Assembly: GCA_017544265.1 (NCBI GenBank)
Contig: JAFYEM010000008.1
Coordinates: 1-64,000 of the forward strand
Reading direction: 5' to 3'
Source: Bacteroidales bacterium
GTDB taxonomy: Bacteria > Bacteroidota > Bacteroidia > Bacteroidales > UBA932
Length of the DNA: 64,000 bases
Positions 15,685 through 22,991 of this stretch are shown here, piece after piece. Position numbers and translations under genes: made by a program. Below the pieces are notes generated by a model, which was not told where the DNA came from, ran no database searches, and saw only the letters and a list, made by a program, of their open reading frames with translations. Each line of letters starts with the position of its first letter. Positions within the stretch are counted from its first letter, which is position 1.

Positions 15685-16434
15685 CTATCGCCATGAAGGA
15701 ACTACCGCAAGAGTCGCGGCGCTTATACGCAGCCCGCGGCCGGTGGAGGCAAAGCTGTCTCCGGGGTCTATGGCCGCGCGTATTGCGCCGGCGCAGGCCG
15801 CCAGAGTGGAACCGGTAGTAAAAACATCGTCTATAAGCAGCAGATGCCCCTGATTCACGCTTTCCAGAGCTCCTGACAGCAGCGTTCCATCCGCCCGGAA
15901 GGCAGATGAAACATTACGCGCTTTCTCTTCCCCTTTGAGTTTTGTCTGTGTCCTGGTGCGGCGGACTCTGACGAGTGCCCCGGAAAGGCATGGAACGCGG
16001 AGGACCGATGCAACTTCCCGGGCTATTATTTCAGCCTGGTTGTAGCCCCGGGAAAGTCGCCTTGTCCAGTGCAGGGGTACCGGGATTACGGCCTCGACAT
16101 CTGAAAAGTGCGGTGCGGCGGCAATGTCCTCCGCCAGCATCTTCCCGAGGTGCCGCCCTGCGGGGATGTCACCCTTGTATTTCAGCTCTTTCGTCAGGTT
16201 CTCATAGTTCCCGTCATAATTGAAAAGGGCTGTTGCATAAGCGTAGGGGCCGGTTTCCAGATGTTCGTTGAAGCGGTCCGCCATGGGATTGCGGGGACGG
16301 GACGAAAAACCGGTACGCGGCAAATCTGCCTCGCACCGGATGCATAAAAAGTCTTCGTGGCGGCCTAAAGTTCTGCCGCAGACAATGCAGGTCCGCGGCA
16401 GGAACAAGTCCAGCACCAATCTCAACGCCTCCAT
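15685..16434 (-). CDS. comF: ComF family phosphoribosyltransferase-like protein
   Basis: 249 residues. Four cysteines near the N-terminus (Cys16, Cys19, Cys31, Cys34) form a zinc-finger-like knuckle, and the C-terminal part carries the PRPP-binding motif LLIDDVFTTGSTL of type I phosphoribosyltransferases, with GYNQAEIIAREVA and TQTKLKGEEKARN characteristic of ComF. Homologues are linked to DNA uptake, although the biochemical role is not settled. It is downstream of an isochorismatase-like gene across a 181-base gap that contains a palindromic repeat element. No good promoter is seen directly upstream. Confidence 0.93.
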   Translation of the reverse strand: MEALRLVLDLFLPRTCIVCGRTLGRHEDFLCIRCEADLPRTGFSSRPRNPMADRFNEHLETGPYAYATALFNYDGNYENLTKELKYKGDIPAGRHLGKMLAEDIAAAPHFSDVEAVIPVPLHWTRRLSRGYNQAEIIAREVASVLRVPCLSGALVRVRRTRTQTKLKGEEKARNVSSAFRADGTLLSGALESVNQGHLLLIDDVFTTGSTLAACAGAIRAAIDPGDSFASTGRGLRISAATLAVVPSWR

Positions 16435-16444
16435 ACTAAGAAAT

Positions 16445-16488
16445 TGTCATGAAATACATCTCAACGGCCTGACAGTGATTTCGTGACA
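16445..16488. repeat. Inverted repeat upstream of comF
   Basis: TGTCATGAAAT (16445-16455) pairs with ATTTCGTGACA (16478-16488), 10 of 11 positions. It lies just upstream of comF and abuts the structured element at 16484-16603. Could be a hairpin in the transcript leader or a protein site. Confidence 0.45.
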
Positions 16489-16603
16489 CAACTCGTTCCT
16501 CCCAAAACAAGTTTTGGGCCCCTCCCGTTCATTGCGGGGTCCCCGAAAATTTTTAATTTTTGGGGTGTCCGTCACGGGCGACCACGTTACAAAACTTGTG
16601 TCA
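16484..16603. repeat. Structured intergenic repeat element with C-rich hairpin core
   Basis: Ends are short inverted repeats TGACACAA (16484-16491) and TTGTGTCA (16596-16603). Inside, CCTCCC leads into a perfect hairpin CCCAAAAC aa GTTTTGGG (16501-16518), followed at once by CCCCTCCC (16519-16526); a further hairpin CCCCGAAAATT/AATTTTTGGGG lies to the right. The same core arrangement occurs at 36171-36198. The element begins 12 bases past the stop codon of the isochorismatase-like gene on the minus strand. Confidence 0.7.
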
Positions 16604-16615
16604 GCTGAAGAATGG

Positions 16616-17176
16616 TTACAGCAGCGGAATGAGTTCGGCGTTGGTGAGTGCGGGAGCTCCGTAGCAGGTCTTCAGATAGGCAAGCCCGATCTTGTAGTCT
16701 TCCTCCGTGAAGGAATCGGTGCACTCGGAGGCGGCGACCACATCGTAGCCGAGGCAGTAGGCATCGGCCGAAGTGTGGCGGACGCACATGTGCGCGTGAA
16801 GGCCGGTCATGACAACGGTCTTTACACCAAGTTCCTTCAGAAGGATGTCAAGGTCCGTCTGGAAGAATCCGCTGTAGCGGCGTTTCGGGACCACATAGTC
16901 CTTTTCCTGAGGTTTCAGCTCGGGAATGACCTCGGCGCCCGGAGTGCCCTTGATGGCATGGTCGCCCCAGATCTGGAGTTCGCGGTCGATTCCGGGAAGG
17001 TGGCAGTCATTGCAGTAAATGACGGGAACGCCTTTTGCGCGGGCTGCGTCAAGCAGGGCGGCAGTGGCAGGAACGATTGCACGTGCACGGTCGCATCCGA
17101 TGGCGCCGGTTACAAAGTCGTTAAGCATGTCAACGACCAGAATTGCAGGATGATTCAGTTTTTCCATTTTATTCAT
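16616..17176 (-). CDS. Isochorismatase-like cysteine hydrolase (nicotinamidase-related)
   Basis: 186 residues. The catalytic triad of the superfamily is visible: Asp16 (VVDMLNDF), Lys98 (VVPKRRYSGF) and Cys131 (GLHAHMCVRHT), with the cis-peptide-type loop before the cysteine. The family hydrolyses amides or enol ethers such as nicotinamide, isochorismate or ureidoacrylate; YCNDCH with a following acidic residue near residue 55 resembles the metal site of nicotinamidases, but the fit is partial. Start is either 17176 or the ATG at 17167. It lies downstream of fabG with a palindromic element between, so it may share that transcript. Confidence 0.88.
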   Translation of the reverse strand: MNKMEKLNHPAILVVDMLNDFVTGAIGCDRARAIVPATAALLDAARAKGVPVIYCNDCHLPGIDRELQIWGDHAIKGTPGAEVIPELKPQEKDYVVPKRRYSGFFQTDLDILLKELGVKTVVMTGLHAHMCVRHTSADAYCLGYDVVAASECTDSFTEEDYKIGLAYLKTCYGAPALTNAELIPLL

Positions 17177-17184
17177 TATTCAAT

Positions 17185-17248
17185 AATAAGCAGCATCAAT
17201 TTGTGCACTTAACAGGGTGTCGATGTGCCCAAACCGATTCTGCTTATT
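17185..17248. repeat. Short inverted-repeat element directly after fabG stop
   Basis: AATAAGCAGCATCAATTTGTGCAC (left arm from 17185) and its partner ending at 17248 pair at about 20 of 24 positions; the outer 13 bases (17185-17197 and 17236-17248) match at 12 of 13. The right arm touches the fabG stop codon with no gap. The tip AATAA..GCAGCATCA..TTT is shared with the terminal repeats of the element at 36124-36251, suggesting a related family without the C-rich core. Confidence 0.65.
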
Positions 17249-17995
17249 TTAACAATACATTGCGCCGTTAACGGGGATGACCTGGCCGCTGACGAAGGAT
17301 GAGAGGTCGCTTGCGAGAAAGAGCGCTACCGAAGCGACTTCTTCCGGCGTGCCCCCGCGGCGCATGGGGATTCGCTTCACGAACTCCTCGCGGACGGCTT
17401 CCCGCAGGGCGTTGGTCATATCCGAAATAATATATCCGGGGGCTATCGCATTGGCGCGTATTCCCCTCGGGCCCATTTCCTGGGCTATAGACTTTGCAAG
17501 GGCTATAAGACCGGCTTTCGAAGCCGAGTAGTTCGCCTGTCCGGCATTGCCCATCTGGCCTGCGATGGAGGCCATGTTGATTATGGATCCGGACTTCCGG
17601 CGGACCATCTGCGGCAGGACGGCATGGATGAAGTTGAAGGCGGATTTCAGGTTTACCCGGAGCACATCGTCCCACTGGGCTTCGCTCATCCGCATCGCAA
17701 GGCCGTCCCGGGTGATGCCGGCGTTATTGACAAGAATGTCTATGGACCCGAACTCGCGGACTATCTCTTCGACCACTGCGCCGGTTGCGGCGAAATCCGC
17801 GGCGTCGGAAGCATAGGCGCGCACCTTATGGCCATAGACAGCAATTTCGCTGACGGTTTTTTCCGCAATTTCGTCTATTGCGATGTCTGTGAAAGCGATG
17901 TCGGCGCCTTCGGAAGCGAATTTCAGCGCTATAGCCTTGCCGATTCCCCTCGCGGCTCCGGTGATGATGGCAGTCTTTCCTTCAAGCAGTCCCAT
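17249..17995 (-). CDS. fabG: 3-oxoacyl-ACP reductase
   Basis: 248 residues, a short-chain dehydrogenase that reduces 3-oxoacyl-ACP with NADPH in fatty acid elongation. Seen: the cofactor loop TGAARGIG, NNAG at about residue 90-93, and the catalytic set Asn115, Ser143, Tyr156, Lys160 (NYSASKAG). The C-terminal PGYIISDMTNAL and GQVIPVNGAMY are typical of FabG, where family proteins usually read VDGGM. No other fatty acid synthesis genes are adjacent, so a non-FAS short-chain reductase role cannot be ruled out. It has a consensus promoter on its own strand, back to back with nhaA. Confidence 0.9.
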   Translation of the reverse strand: MGLLEGKTAIITGAARGIGKAIALKFASEGADIAFTDIAIDEIAEKTVSEIAVYGHKVRAYASDAADFAATGAVVEEIVREFGSIDILVNNAGITRDGLAMRMSEAQWDDVLRVNLKSAFNFIHAVLPQMVRRKSGSIINMASIAGQMGNAGQANYSASKAGLIALAKSIAQEMGPRGIRANAIAPGYIISDMTNALREAVREEFVKRIPMRRGGTPEEVASVALFLASDLSSFVSGQVIPVNGAMYC

Positions 17996-18014
17996 AATTT
18001 TTAATTTCAGAGCA

Positions 18015-18046
18015 CAAAAGTAACTACTTTTCAGTATCTTTGCAAA
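18015..18046 (-). promoter_or_regulatory. Promoter of fabG
   Basis: On the minus strand TTTG (18043-18046) and TACTTTTG (18015-18022) are 20 bases apart, matching consensus. It overlaps the nhaA -7 element at 18035-18042. Confidence 0.8.
18035..18042 (+). promoter_or_regulatory. -7 element for nhaA
   Basis: TATCTTTG matches TAnnTTTG; no good TTTG lies 19-21 bases upstream. The implied start near 18049 gives a leader of about 20 bases and rules out an upstream in-frame ATG at 18040. Confidence 0.55.
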
Positions 18047-18069
18047 CCAATTACCGACTTTATCGACGC

Positions 18070-19488
18070 ATGAGACTAATACCTATATACTGGTGGAACA
18101 AGGAAATCCGCAATTTCCGGATTTCGCAGGACAATTTCAGCAAACAACCTTGGGCTAACGGCGTAGTACTGCTGATCTGCGTCGCCGTGGCAATGCTGCT
18201 GGCGAACCTTCCGTGTACCAGTTACGCCTACCATCAGGTACTCCATACCTACATTTCCCACCATATAGTCAGCCCGGACGGCTCCGTGGACATTTTCTTC
18301 CCGCGCGGACTGACCGTGGAGAAATTCATAAACGACATACTCATGGTCGTTTTCTTCTTCACAGTGGGCCTTGAAATCAAGCGGGAGATAGTCTGCGGTG
18401 AACTTTCTTCGGCGAAGAAAGCTATGCTTCCGGTGATTGCCGCTTTCGGCGGCGTGGTGATGCCCGCGCTGATTTTCTCTATTGTAAACCATGGCACTCT
18501 CTCGGCCTCCGGCTGGGGAATTCCGACCGCGACCGACATCGCCTTCGCAGTGGGAATCCTGTCTATTCTCGGAGACCGTGTTCCGATTTCGCTGAAGGTG
18601 TTCCTGACCGCCCTGGCAATAGCTGACGACCTTATCGCGATTCTCGTAGTGGCCCTTTTCTATGGGGGAAAAATCAATTTCCTGCTTCTGGGTATAGCGA
18701 TTCTGGTAGTGCTCTTCACCTTCATGCTGAAGCGCCTCGGAGAAAAAAGGCTGGTTTTCTACATTATCCCGACCATCATCGTCTGGTGCCTTTTCTATTA
18801 TTCCGGAATACACGCCACCATGTCGGGCGTGGTGATGGCAATGATGATTCCCATGGAGGCCCGTTACAACAGGGCGAAGTTCCACCGCCGCCATGAAATT
18901 CTCTACAGCGCCCTCGTGGAGAGCGAGAAAAATATTCCGGACGAAGACTTCCCCAACGGGCCGCAGAGGCACTATCTGAGGCACCTCAGCGGCCTGAGCA
19001 AGCGCTCCATCGCCCCCAGTTACCGCCTGGAGCACCTGCTGTCCCCCTGGGTCAATTTCCTCATAATGCCGATATTCGCCCTGGCGAACGCGGGTGTCCA
19101 GATTACCGATCCGTCATATTTCAATGTCTTTGCATACGACCCCGCCGTCGGAGGAGCCGGAATGGGCATTTTCCTCGGACTGCTGATCGGAAAGCCTGTC
19201 GGCATTACCCTCGCAAGTTTCATCGCCATCAAGCTGAAAGTCGGCGAAATGCCATCCGGGGCCTCCTGGAAGATGCTTTTCGCAGTGGCGTGTCTCGGCG
19301 GTATCGGTTTTACCATGTCCATCTTCGTGGATACCCTTTCCTTCGGGAACGCTCCGCTCGAGGTTATGGAACATCTTCGGGGTGCGGGTAAAATCGCCGT
19401 CCTGCTGGGCTCTATCGCCTCCGGCATATTAGGCAGTCTTTTGATTACGTTGTTTAATAAGAAAAAATCCGGTACTGTTTCACGCTGA
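18070..19488 (+). CDS. nhaA: Na+/H+ antiporter NhaA
   Basis: 472 residues, polytopic inner-membrane antiporter that exports Na+ in exchange for H+. The ion site is seen as adjacent Asp186-Asp187 in ALAIADDLIAI, and the unwound-helix motif as ATDIAFAVGIL. There is an extra hydrophilic segment of about 60 residues in the middle (from RYNRAKFHRRHEIL to SYRLEHLLSP), common in Bacteroidota members and absent from the 388-residue E. coli protein. The start at 18070 is preferred from the promoter position. A terminator hairpin overlaps its stop codon. Together with the pyrophosphatase and the alanine symporter it points to an active sodium cycle. Confidence 0.95.
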   Translation: MRLIPIYWWNKEIRNFRISQDNFSKQPWANGVVLLICVAVAMLLANLPCTSYAYHQVLHTYISHHIVSPDGSVDIFFPRGLTVEKFINDILMVVFFFTVGLEIKREIVCGELSSAKKAMLPVIAAFGGVVMPALIFSIVNHGTLSASGWGIPTATDIAFAVGILSILGDRVPISLKVFLTALAIADDLIAILVVALFYGGKINFLLLGIAILVVLFTFMLKRLGEKRLVFYIIPTIIVWCLFYYSGIHATMSGVVMAMMIPMEARYNRAKFHRRHEILYSALVESEKNIPDEDFPNGPQRHYLRHLSGLSKRSIAPSYRLEHLLSPWVNFLIMPIFALANAGVQITDPSYFNVFAYDPAVGGAGMGIFLGLLIGKPVGITLASFIAIKLKVGEMPSGASWKMLFAVACLGGIGFTMSIFVDTLSFGNAPLEVMEHLRGAGKIAVLLGSIASGILGSLLITLFNKKKSGTVSR

Positions 19489-19505
19489 AGCAGTACCAAA
19501 TTTTT
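19471..19505 (+). terminator. Terminator hairpin overlapping the nhaA stop codon
   Basis: GGTACTG and TTCA pair with TGAA and CAGTACC (19471-19497, one T-G bulge position), and are followed by AAATTTTT. The stop codon 19486-19488 lies inside the hairpin loop and stem, so the last codons of nhaA form half the terminator. Confidence 0.75.
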
Positions 19506-19508
19506 AGT

Positions 19509-19516
19509 TATATTTG
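19509..19516 (+). promoter_or_regulatory. -7 element for frr
   Basis: TATATTTG matches TAnnTTTG and sits 23 bases before the frr start; the upstream -33 position overlaps the nhaA terminator and has no clear TTTG. Confidence 0.55.
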
Positions 19517-19539
19517 CAAGCTGAACCAATTAAGACAAT

Positions 19540-20106
19540 ATGTTACCGAAAGCAAAAGAAATCGTCGATGCAGCCGAAGCCAAGATGCAGGACATCGTGG
19601 ACTTCCTTGAGGAAGATCTCAAGACCTACCGCGTAGGCAAAGCCAATCCTTCAATTTTCAACGGCGTGGTTGTGGACTATTACGGCAGCCCCACTCCCCT
19701 GAACCAGGTTGCTTCCATTACCACTCCCGACGCGAAGACCATCGCGATACAGCCCTGGGAGCGCAGCCTTATCGGCAAAATCGAGAAAGCCATACTCGAC
19801 GCAAACCTCGGCCTGACGCCTTCCAACAACGGAGAACTCATCCGCTGCGTGGTGCCCGCCCTCACCGAGGAGCGCCGCCGCGAACTTATCAAGAAGGCAA
19901 AAGCTGAAGGCGAGACCGCTAAAGTGGGCATCAGGAACTGCCGCCGCGACGGAATCGACCTGCTGAAGAAGGCCCAGAAGAACGAAGGCCTTTCCGAAGA
20001 CGGCGAAAAAGAAGGCGAGGAAGAACTCCAGAAAGTCACCGACAAGAAGGTGAAGGACGTGGATGCCCTGATTGCCGCCAAGGAAAAAGAAATCCTGACT
20101 GTATAG
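19540..20106 (+). CDS. frr: Ribosome recycling factor
   Basis: 188 residues, the usual length. Splits the post-termination ribosome together with EF-G. Characteristic stretches are present: RVGKANPSIFNGVVVDYYG, PLNQVASITTPDAKTI, QPWERSLIGKIEKAI and PALTEERRRELIKKAK. The protein's two-domain helical/beta layout is evident. It is followed without a single intergenic base by pheA (stop TAG, then GTG), so it may share a transcript with the aromatic amino acid genes. A single conserved chromosome copy is expected. Confidence 0.98.
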   Translation: MLPKAKEIVDAAEAKMQDIVDFLEEDLKTYRVGKANPSIFNGVVVDYYGSPTPLNQVASITTPDAKTIAIQPWERSLIGKIEKAILDANLGLTPSNNGELIRCVVPALTEERRRELIKKAKAEGETAKVGIRNCRRDGIDLLKKAQKNEGLSEDGEKEGEEELQKVTDKKVKDVDALIAAKEKEILTV

Positions 20107-20919
20107 GTGAAACGCGTAGCGATTCAAGGTTACAAGGGCTGTTTTCACGAGGAAGCGGCCCGCTCATTCTACGGAGACGATATCGCCTGCGTGGAATGTG
20201 ACAGTTTTGAAGATATTTTCAAGGCGCTGGATTCCGGGGCGGCCGATGCCGCGGTAATGGCGATAGAAAATACCGTTTCAGGCGGTCTTATCCGCAATTT
20301 CGAGCTGCTCCGTGAAAGCGGCCGGAAGATTGTCGGCGAGGTCTATCTGAGAATCTGCCAGAATCTTATGGCACTGCCCGGACAGAAACTCGAGGACATC
20401 CGCGAAGTCCGGACCCATTACATGGCGATAAACCAGACCCGCGCCTTCTTTGAGAAAGAATGCCCGTGGATACGCCTGACAGAGTCCGAAGACACCGCGA
20501 AAAGCGCGATGGAAATAGCCCGCGACAAGGTCTATGGCGTCGGCGCAGTGGCCTCCACGCTGGCCGCCCGCCTCAACGGCCTCGAGATTCTCGCCCCCGG
20601 AATAGAAACTTACAAACAGAATTTCACCCGTTTCATCTTCTTCGACGAAAGCTATAAGGTTGAGGCTCCGGACAAGAGCAGCCTTTGCTTTACCCTTCCG
20701 CACAAACCCGGATCCCTGGCTCAGATTCTCACCATCCTGTCCTTCTACGACATGAATCTCACCAGAATCCAGTCACTGCCCATTCCGGGCCGCGAATGGC
20801 AGTATTTTTTCTACGCGGACATAACTTTCGACAGTTATGAACGCTACACTCAGGCCCTTTCGGCCGTAAGACCACTTATCGAGGACCTTTCCATCCTCGG
20901 AGAATATAAGAAACTATGA
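20107..20919 (+). CDS. pheA: Prephenate dehydratase
   Basis: 270 residues starting at a GTG directly after the frr stop codon. Converts prephenate to phenylpyruvate for phenylalanine synthesis. Catalytic domain: GYKGCFHEEAA at the start, AVMAIENTVSG, and the active-site NFTRFIFF (Thr-Arg-Phe) near residue 178. The C-terminal ACT domain (about 190-270) contains KPGSLAQILTIL and NLTRIQSLPIP, the phenylalanine-sensing GALV/ESRP-like elements, so feedback control is likely. There is no chorismate mutase domain, unlike the fused enzyme of enterobacteria. Next genes are an aminotransferase and tyrA, each overlapping by four bases. Confidence 0.96.
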   Translation: MKRVAIQGYKGCFHEEAARSFYGDDIACVECDSFEDIFKALDSGAADAAVMAIENTVSGGLIRNFELLRESGRKIVGEVYLRICQNLMALPGQKLEDIREVRTHYMAINQTRAFFEKECPWIRLTESEDTAKSAMEIARDKVYGVGAVASTLAARLNGLEILAPGIETYKQNFTRFIFFDESYKVEAPDKSSLCFTLPHKPGSLAQILTILSFYDMNLTRIQSLPIPGREWQYFFYADITFDSYERYTQALSAVRPLIEDLSILGEYKKL

Positions 20920-22139
20920 TCATCCCTCCTGCACACAGGACCGAAAGCGTAAAAGAGTATTACTTCTCGGTCAAGAACAAGGAAATAGCAAAACTTAACG
21001 CAGAACGCGCCTCCCGCGGCGAGAGCGCGGTCATCAATCTCGGCATAGGCTCGCCCAACGGAATTCCTCCGCGTCCCGCCATAGACAAACTCATCGAAGT
21101 TGCCCAGATGCCGGGAGTGCATGCCTATCAGAGCTACACCGGCACCCCGGAACTCCGCGGCGCCTTCGCTGCCTGGTACAAGCGTTACTATGGCGTCACT
21201 CTTGATCCGGCCACCGAGATCCAGCCGCTGATGGGCTCGAAAGAGGGGATTCTGATAGCTTCCCTGACTTTCCTCAATCCGGGAGACAAAGTGCTTATTC
21301 CGGACCCGGGATATCCCACCTACACTTCTTCCGCCGAACTCGTGGGAGCGGAGATAGTGCGCTACGACCTGGTCGCCGGGAATGGCTGGCTGCCGGATTT
21401 CGACGCTCTTGAAGCAATGGACCTGAGCGGTGTCAAGATGATGTGGACCAATTATCCCAACATGCCCACCGGCGCCAGGGCGACGCGGGAACTTTACCGC
21501 CGCCTGGTGGAGTTCGGCCGCAAGCATAAGATACTTATCATTAACGATAATCCCTATAGTTTCATACTTACCGACGAGCACCTTTCCATACTTGCCGAGG
21601 AAGGGGCGCGGGAGTGCTGCCTGGAGATGAATTCCCTCTCCAAGGCGCATAACATGGCCGGCTGGCGTATAGGAATGATAGCCGGAGAGGCTCCCTACAT
21701 ACGCGAACTTCTGAAGGTCAAGAGCCAGATGGATTCGGGTATGTTCCGCCCGCTTCAGATGGCTGCGGTCGAGGCCCTGGCCGCCGGAGAAGACTGGTTC
21801 TCGGAGCTGAATGCAGAATACCGCCGCCGCCGTTCCGTGGTCCAGAAGATTTTCGACCTTCTGGGTGCGAGCTATAATCCGGACAGCACCGGACTCTTCG
21901 TATGGGGCAAATGTCCTTCTCCCGAGGCTATGGACGCGCTCTGCGGCCCCTGCGAGATTCCTGAAAAAACTCCGGGAGAGAGAATTTCGGACAAATTCCT
22001 CTACGGCTGCGGCGTTTTCATTACTCCGGGCTTTATCTTCGGCCGCAACGGACGCGGATACATACGCGCCTCGCTCTGTGCAACCGTACCCACGCTCGAG
22101 GAGGCCCTTTCACGCATCAAAAACCTTCTCGGGAAATGA
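20916..22139 (+). CDS. PLP-dependent aminotransferase, probable aromatic/aspartate type
   Basis: 407 residues, class I/II fold. The PLP lysine is Lys243 in NSLSKAHNMAGWRIG; NYPNMPTGA is the pyridine-ring loop (usually NYPNNPTG); the C-terminal Arg for the carboxylate is in GRGYIRASL. Placed between pheA and tyrA with 4-base overlaps on both sides, it most likely performs the last step, converting phenylpyruvate and hydroxyphenylpyruvate to phenylalanine and tyrosine. Sequence style is that of the LL-diaminopimelate/aspartate aminotransferase group, so the operon context rather than sequence gives the substrate. Confidence 0.9.
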   Translation: MIIPPAHRTESVKEYYFSVKNKEIAKLNAERASRGESAVINLGIGSPNGIPPRPAIDKLIEVAQMPGVHAYQSYTGTPELRGAFAAWYKRYYGVTLDPATEIQPLMGSKEGILIASLTFLNPGDKVLIPDPGYPTYTSSAELVGAEIVRYDLVAGNGWLPDFDALEAMDLSGVKMMWTNYPNMPTGARATRELYRRLVEFGRKHKILIINDNPYSFILTDEHLSILAEEGARECCLEMNSLSKAHNMAGWRIGMIAGEAPYIRELLKVKSQMDSGMFRPLQMAAVEALAAGEDWFSELNAEYRRRRSVVQKIFDLLGASYNPDSTGLFVWGKCPSPEAMDALCGPCEIPEKTPGERISDKFLYGCGVFITPGFIFGRNGRGYIRASLCATVPTLEEALSRIKNLLGK

Positions 22140-22978
22140 CAGTCGGCGTAATCGGACTTGGACTTATCGGCGGGTCTATGGCCATAGACCTTCGCCGCCG
22201 CGGTTTTGCCGACCGCGTCGTTGGCGTCGAAAACGACCCCGTGAGCGCCTCCGCAGCCGAAACCATGGGCCTTGTCGATAAGGTTGTGGACTACGATGCC
22301 TGCATAGGGGAATCGGACATCATCGTTGTCGCCGTCCCGGTCGGCACCGCCGTCAAGATGGTCGGCGATATTATGGATAAAATTGCTGATGAGCAGATAG
22401 TGATTGACGTATGCTCCACAAAGGAGCAGATCAACCAGGCAGTGCAGTACCATCCCCGCCGCGCCCGTTTTGTGTCTACGCATCCCATGGCGGGTACTGA
22501 GTATTCCGGCCCCTGGGCTGCCCAGCCAGGTCTTTTCGACGGCCGCGCCTGTATCTTCTGCAACAGCGAGGAATCCTCGCCCAAGGCCCTGAAGACCATC
22601 GAGCAGATGTACGGGGTGCTGAATATGCGGCCGCTGTATATGAACGCCTCGGCCCACGACGTGCACACCGCTTACGTCTCACATATTTCCCACATCACGT
22701 CCTTCGCCCTTGCGCTCACCGTTCTGGACAAGGAAAAGGACGAAAAACACATCTTCGACCTCGCTTCCGGCGGTTTCTCATCGACCGTAAGGCTCGCGAA
22801 ATCCAATCCGGACATGTGGGTCCCTATACTGACGCAGAACCGCGACAATGTCCTCCACGTGCTGGATACCTATCTGGAGAAAATGAATGAATTCCGCAGC
22901 GCGATTGACTCCTTCGACGAGGACAAGATCCGCGACCTCATCCTCGAAGCAAACCGCATCAAGAAAATCCTGCGGTAA
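22136..22978 (+). CDS. tyrA: Prephenate dehydrogenase
   Basis: 280 residues. Oxidises and decarboxylates prephenate to 4-hydroxyphenylpyruvate for tyrosine. N-terminal dinucleotide-binding motif GLGLIGGS (residues 7-14), then DVCSTKEQI and THPMAGTEYSG, the substrate His/Gly region, and SHISHITSFALA of the helical dimer domain. No ACT domain or chorismate mutase domain. It starts inside the aminotransferase stop codon and converges with pepP across only 13 bases. Confidence 0.95.
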   Translation: MTVGVIGLGLIGGSMAIDLRRRGFADRVVGVENDPVSASAAETMGLVDKVVDYDACIGESDIIVVAVPVGTAVKMVGDIMDKIADEQIVIDVCSTKEQINQAVQYHPRRARFVSTHPMAGTEYSGPWAAQPGLFDGRACIFCNSEESSPKALKTIEQMYGVLNMRPLYMNASAHDVHTAYVSHISHITSFALALTVLDKEKDEKHIFDLASGGFSSTVRLAKSNPDMWVPILTQNRDNVLHVLDTYLEKMNEFRSAIDSFDEDKIRDLILEANRIKKILR

Positions 22979-22991
22979 TTTTTACCAGCAC

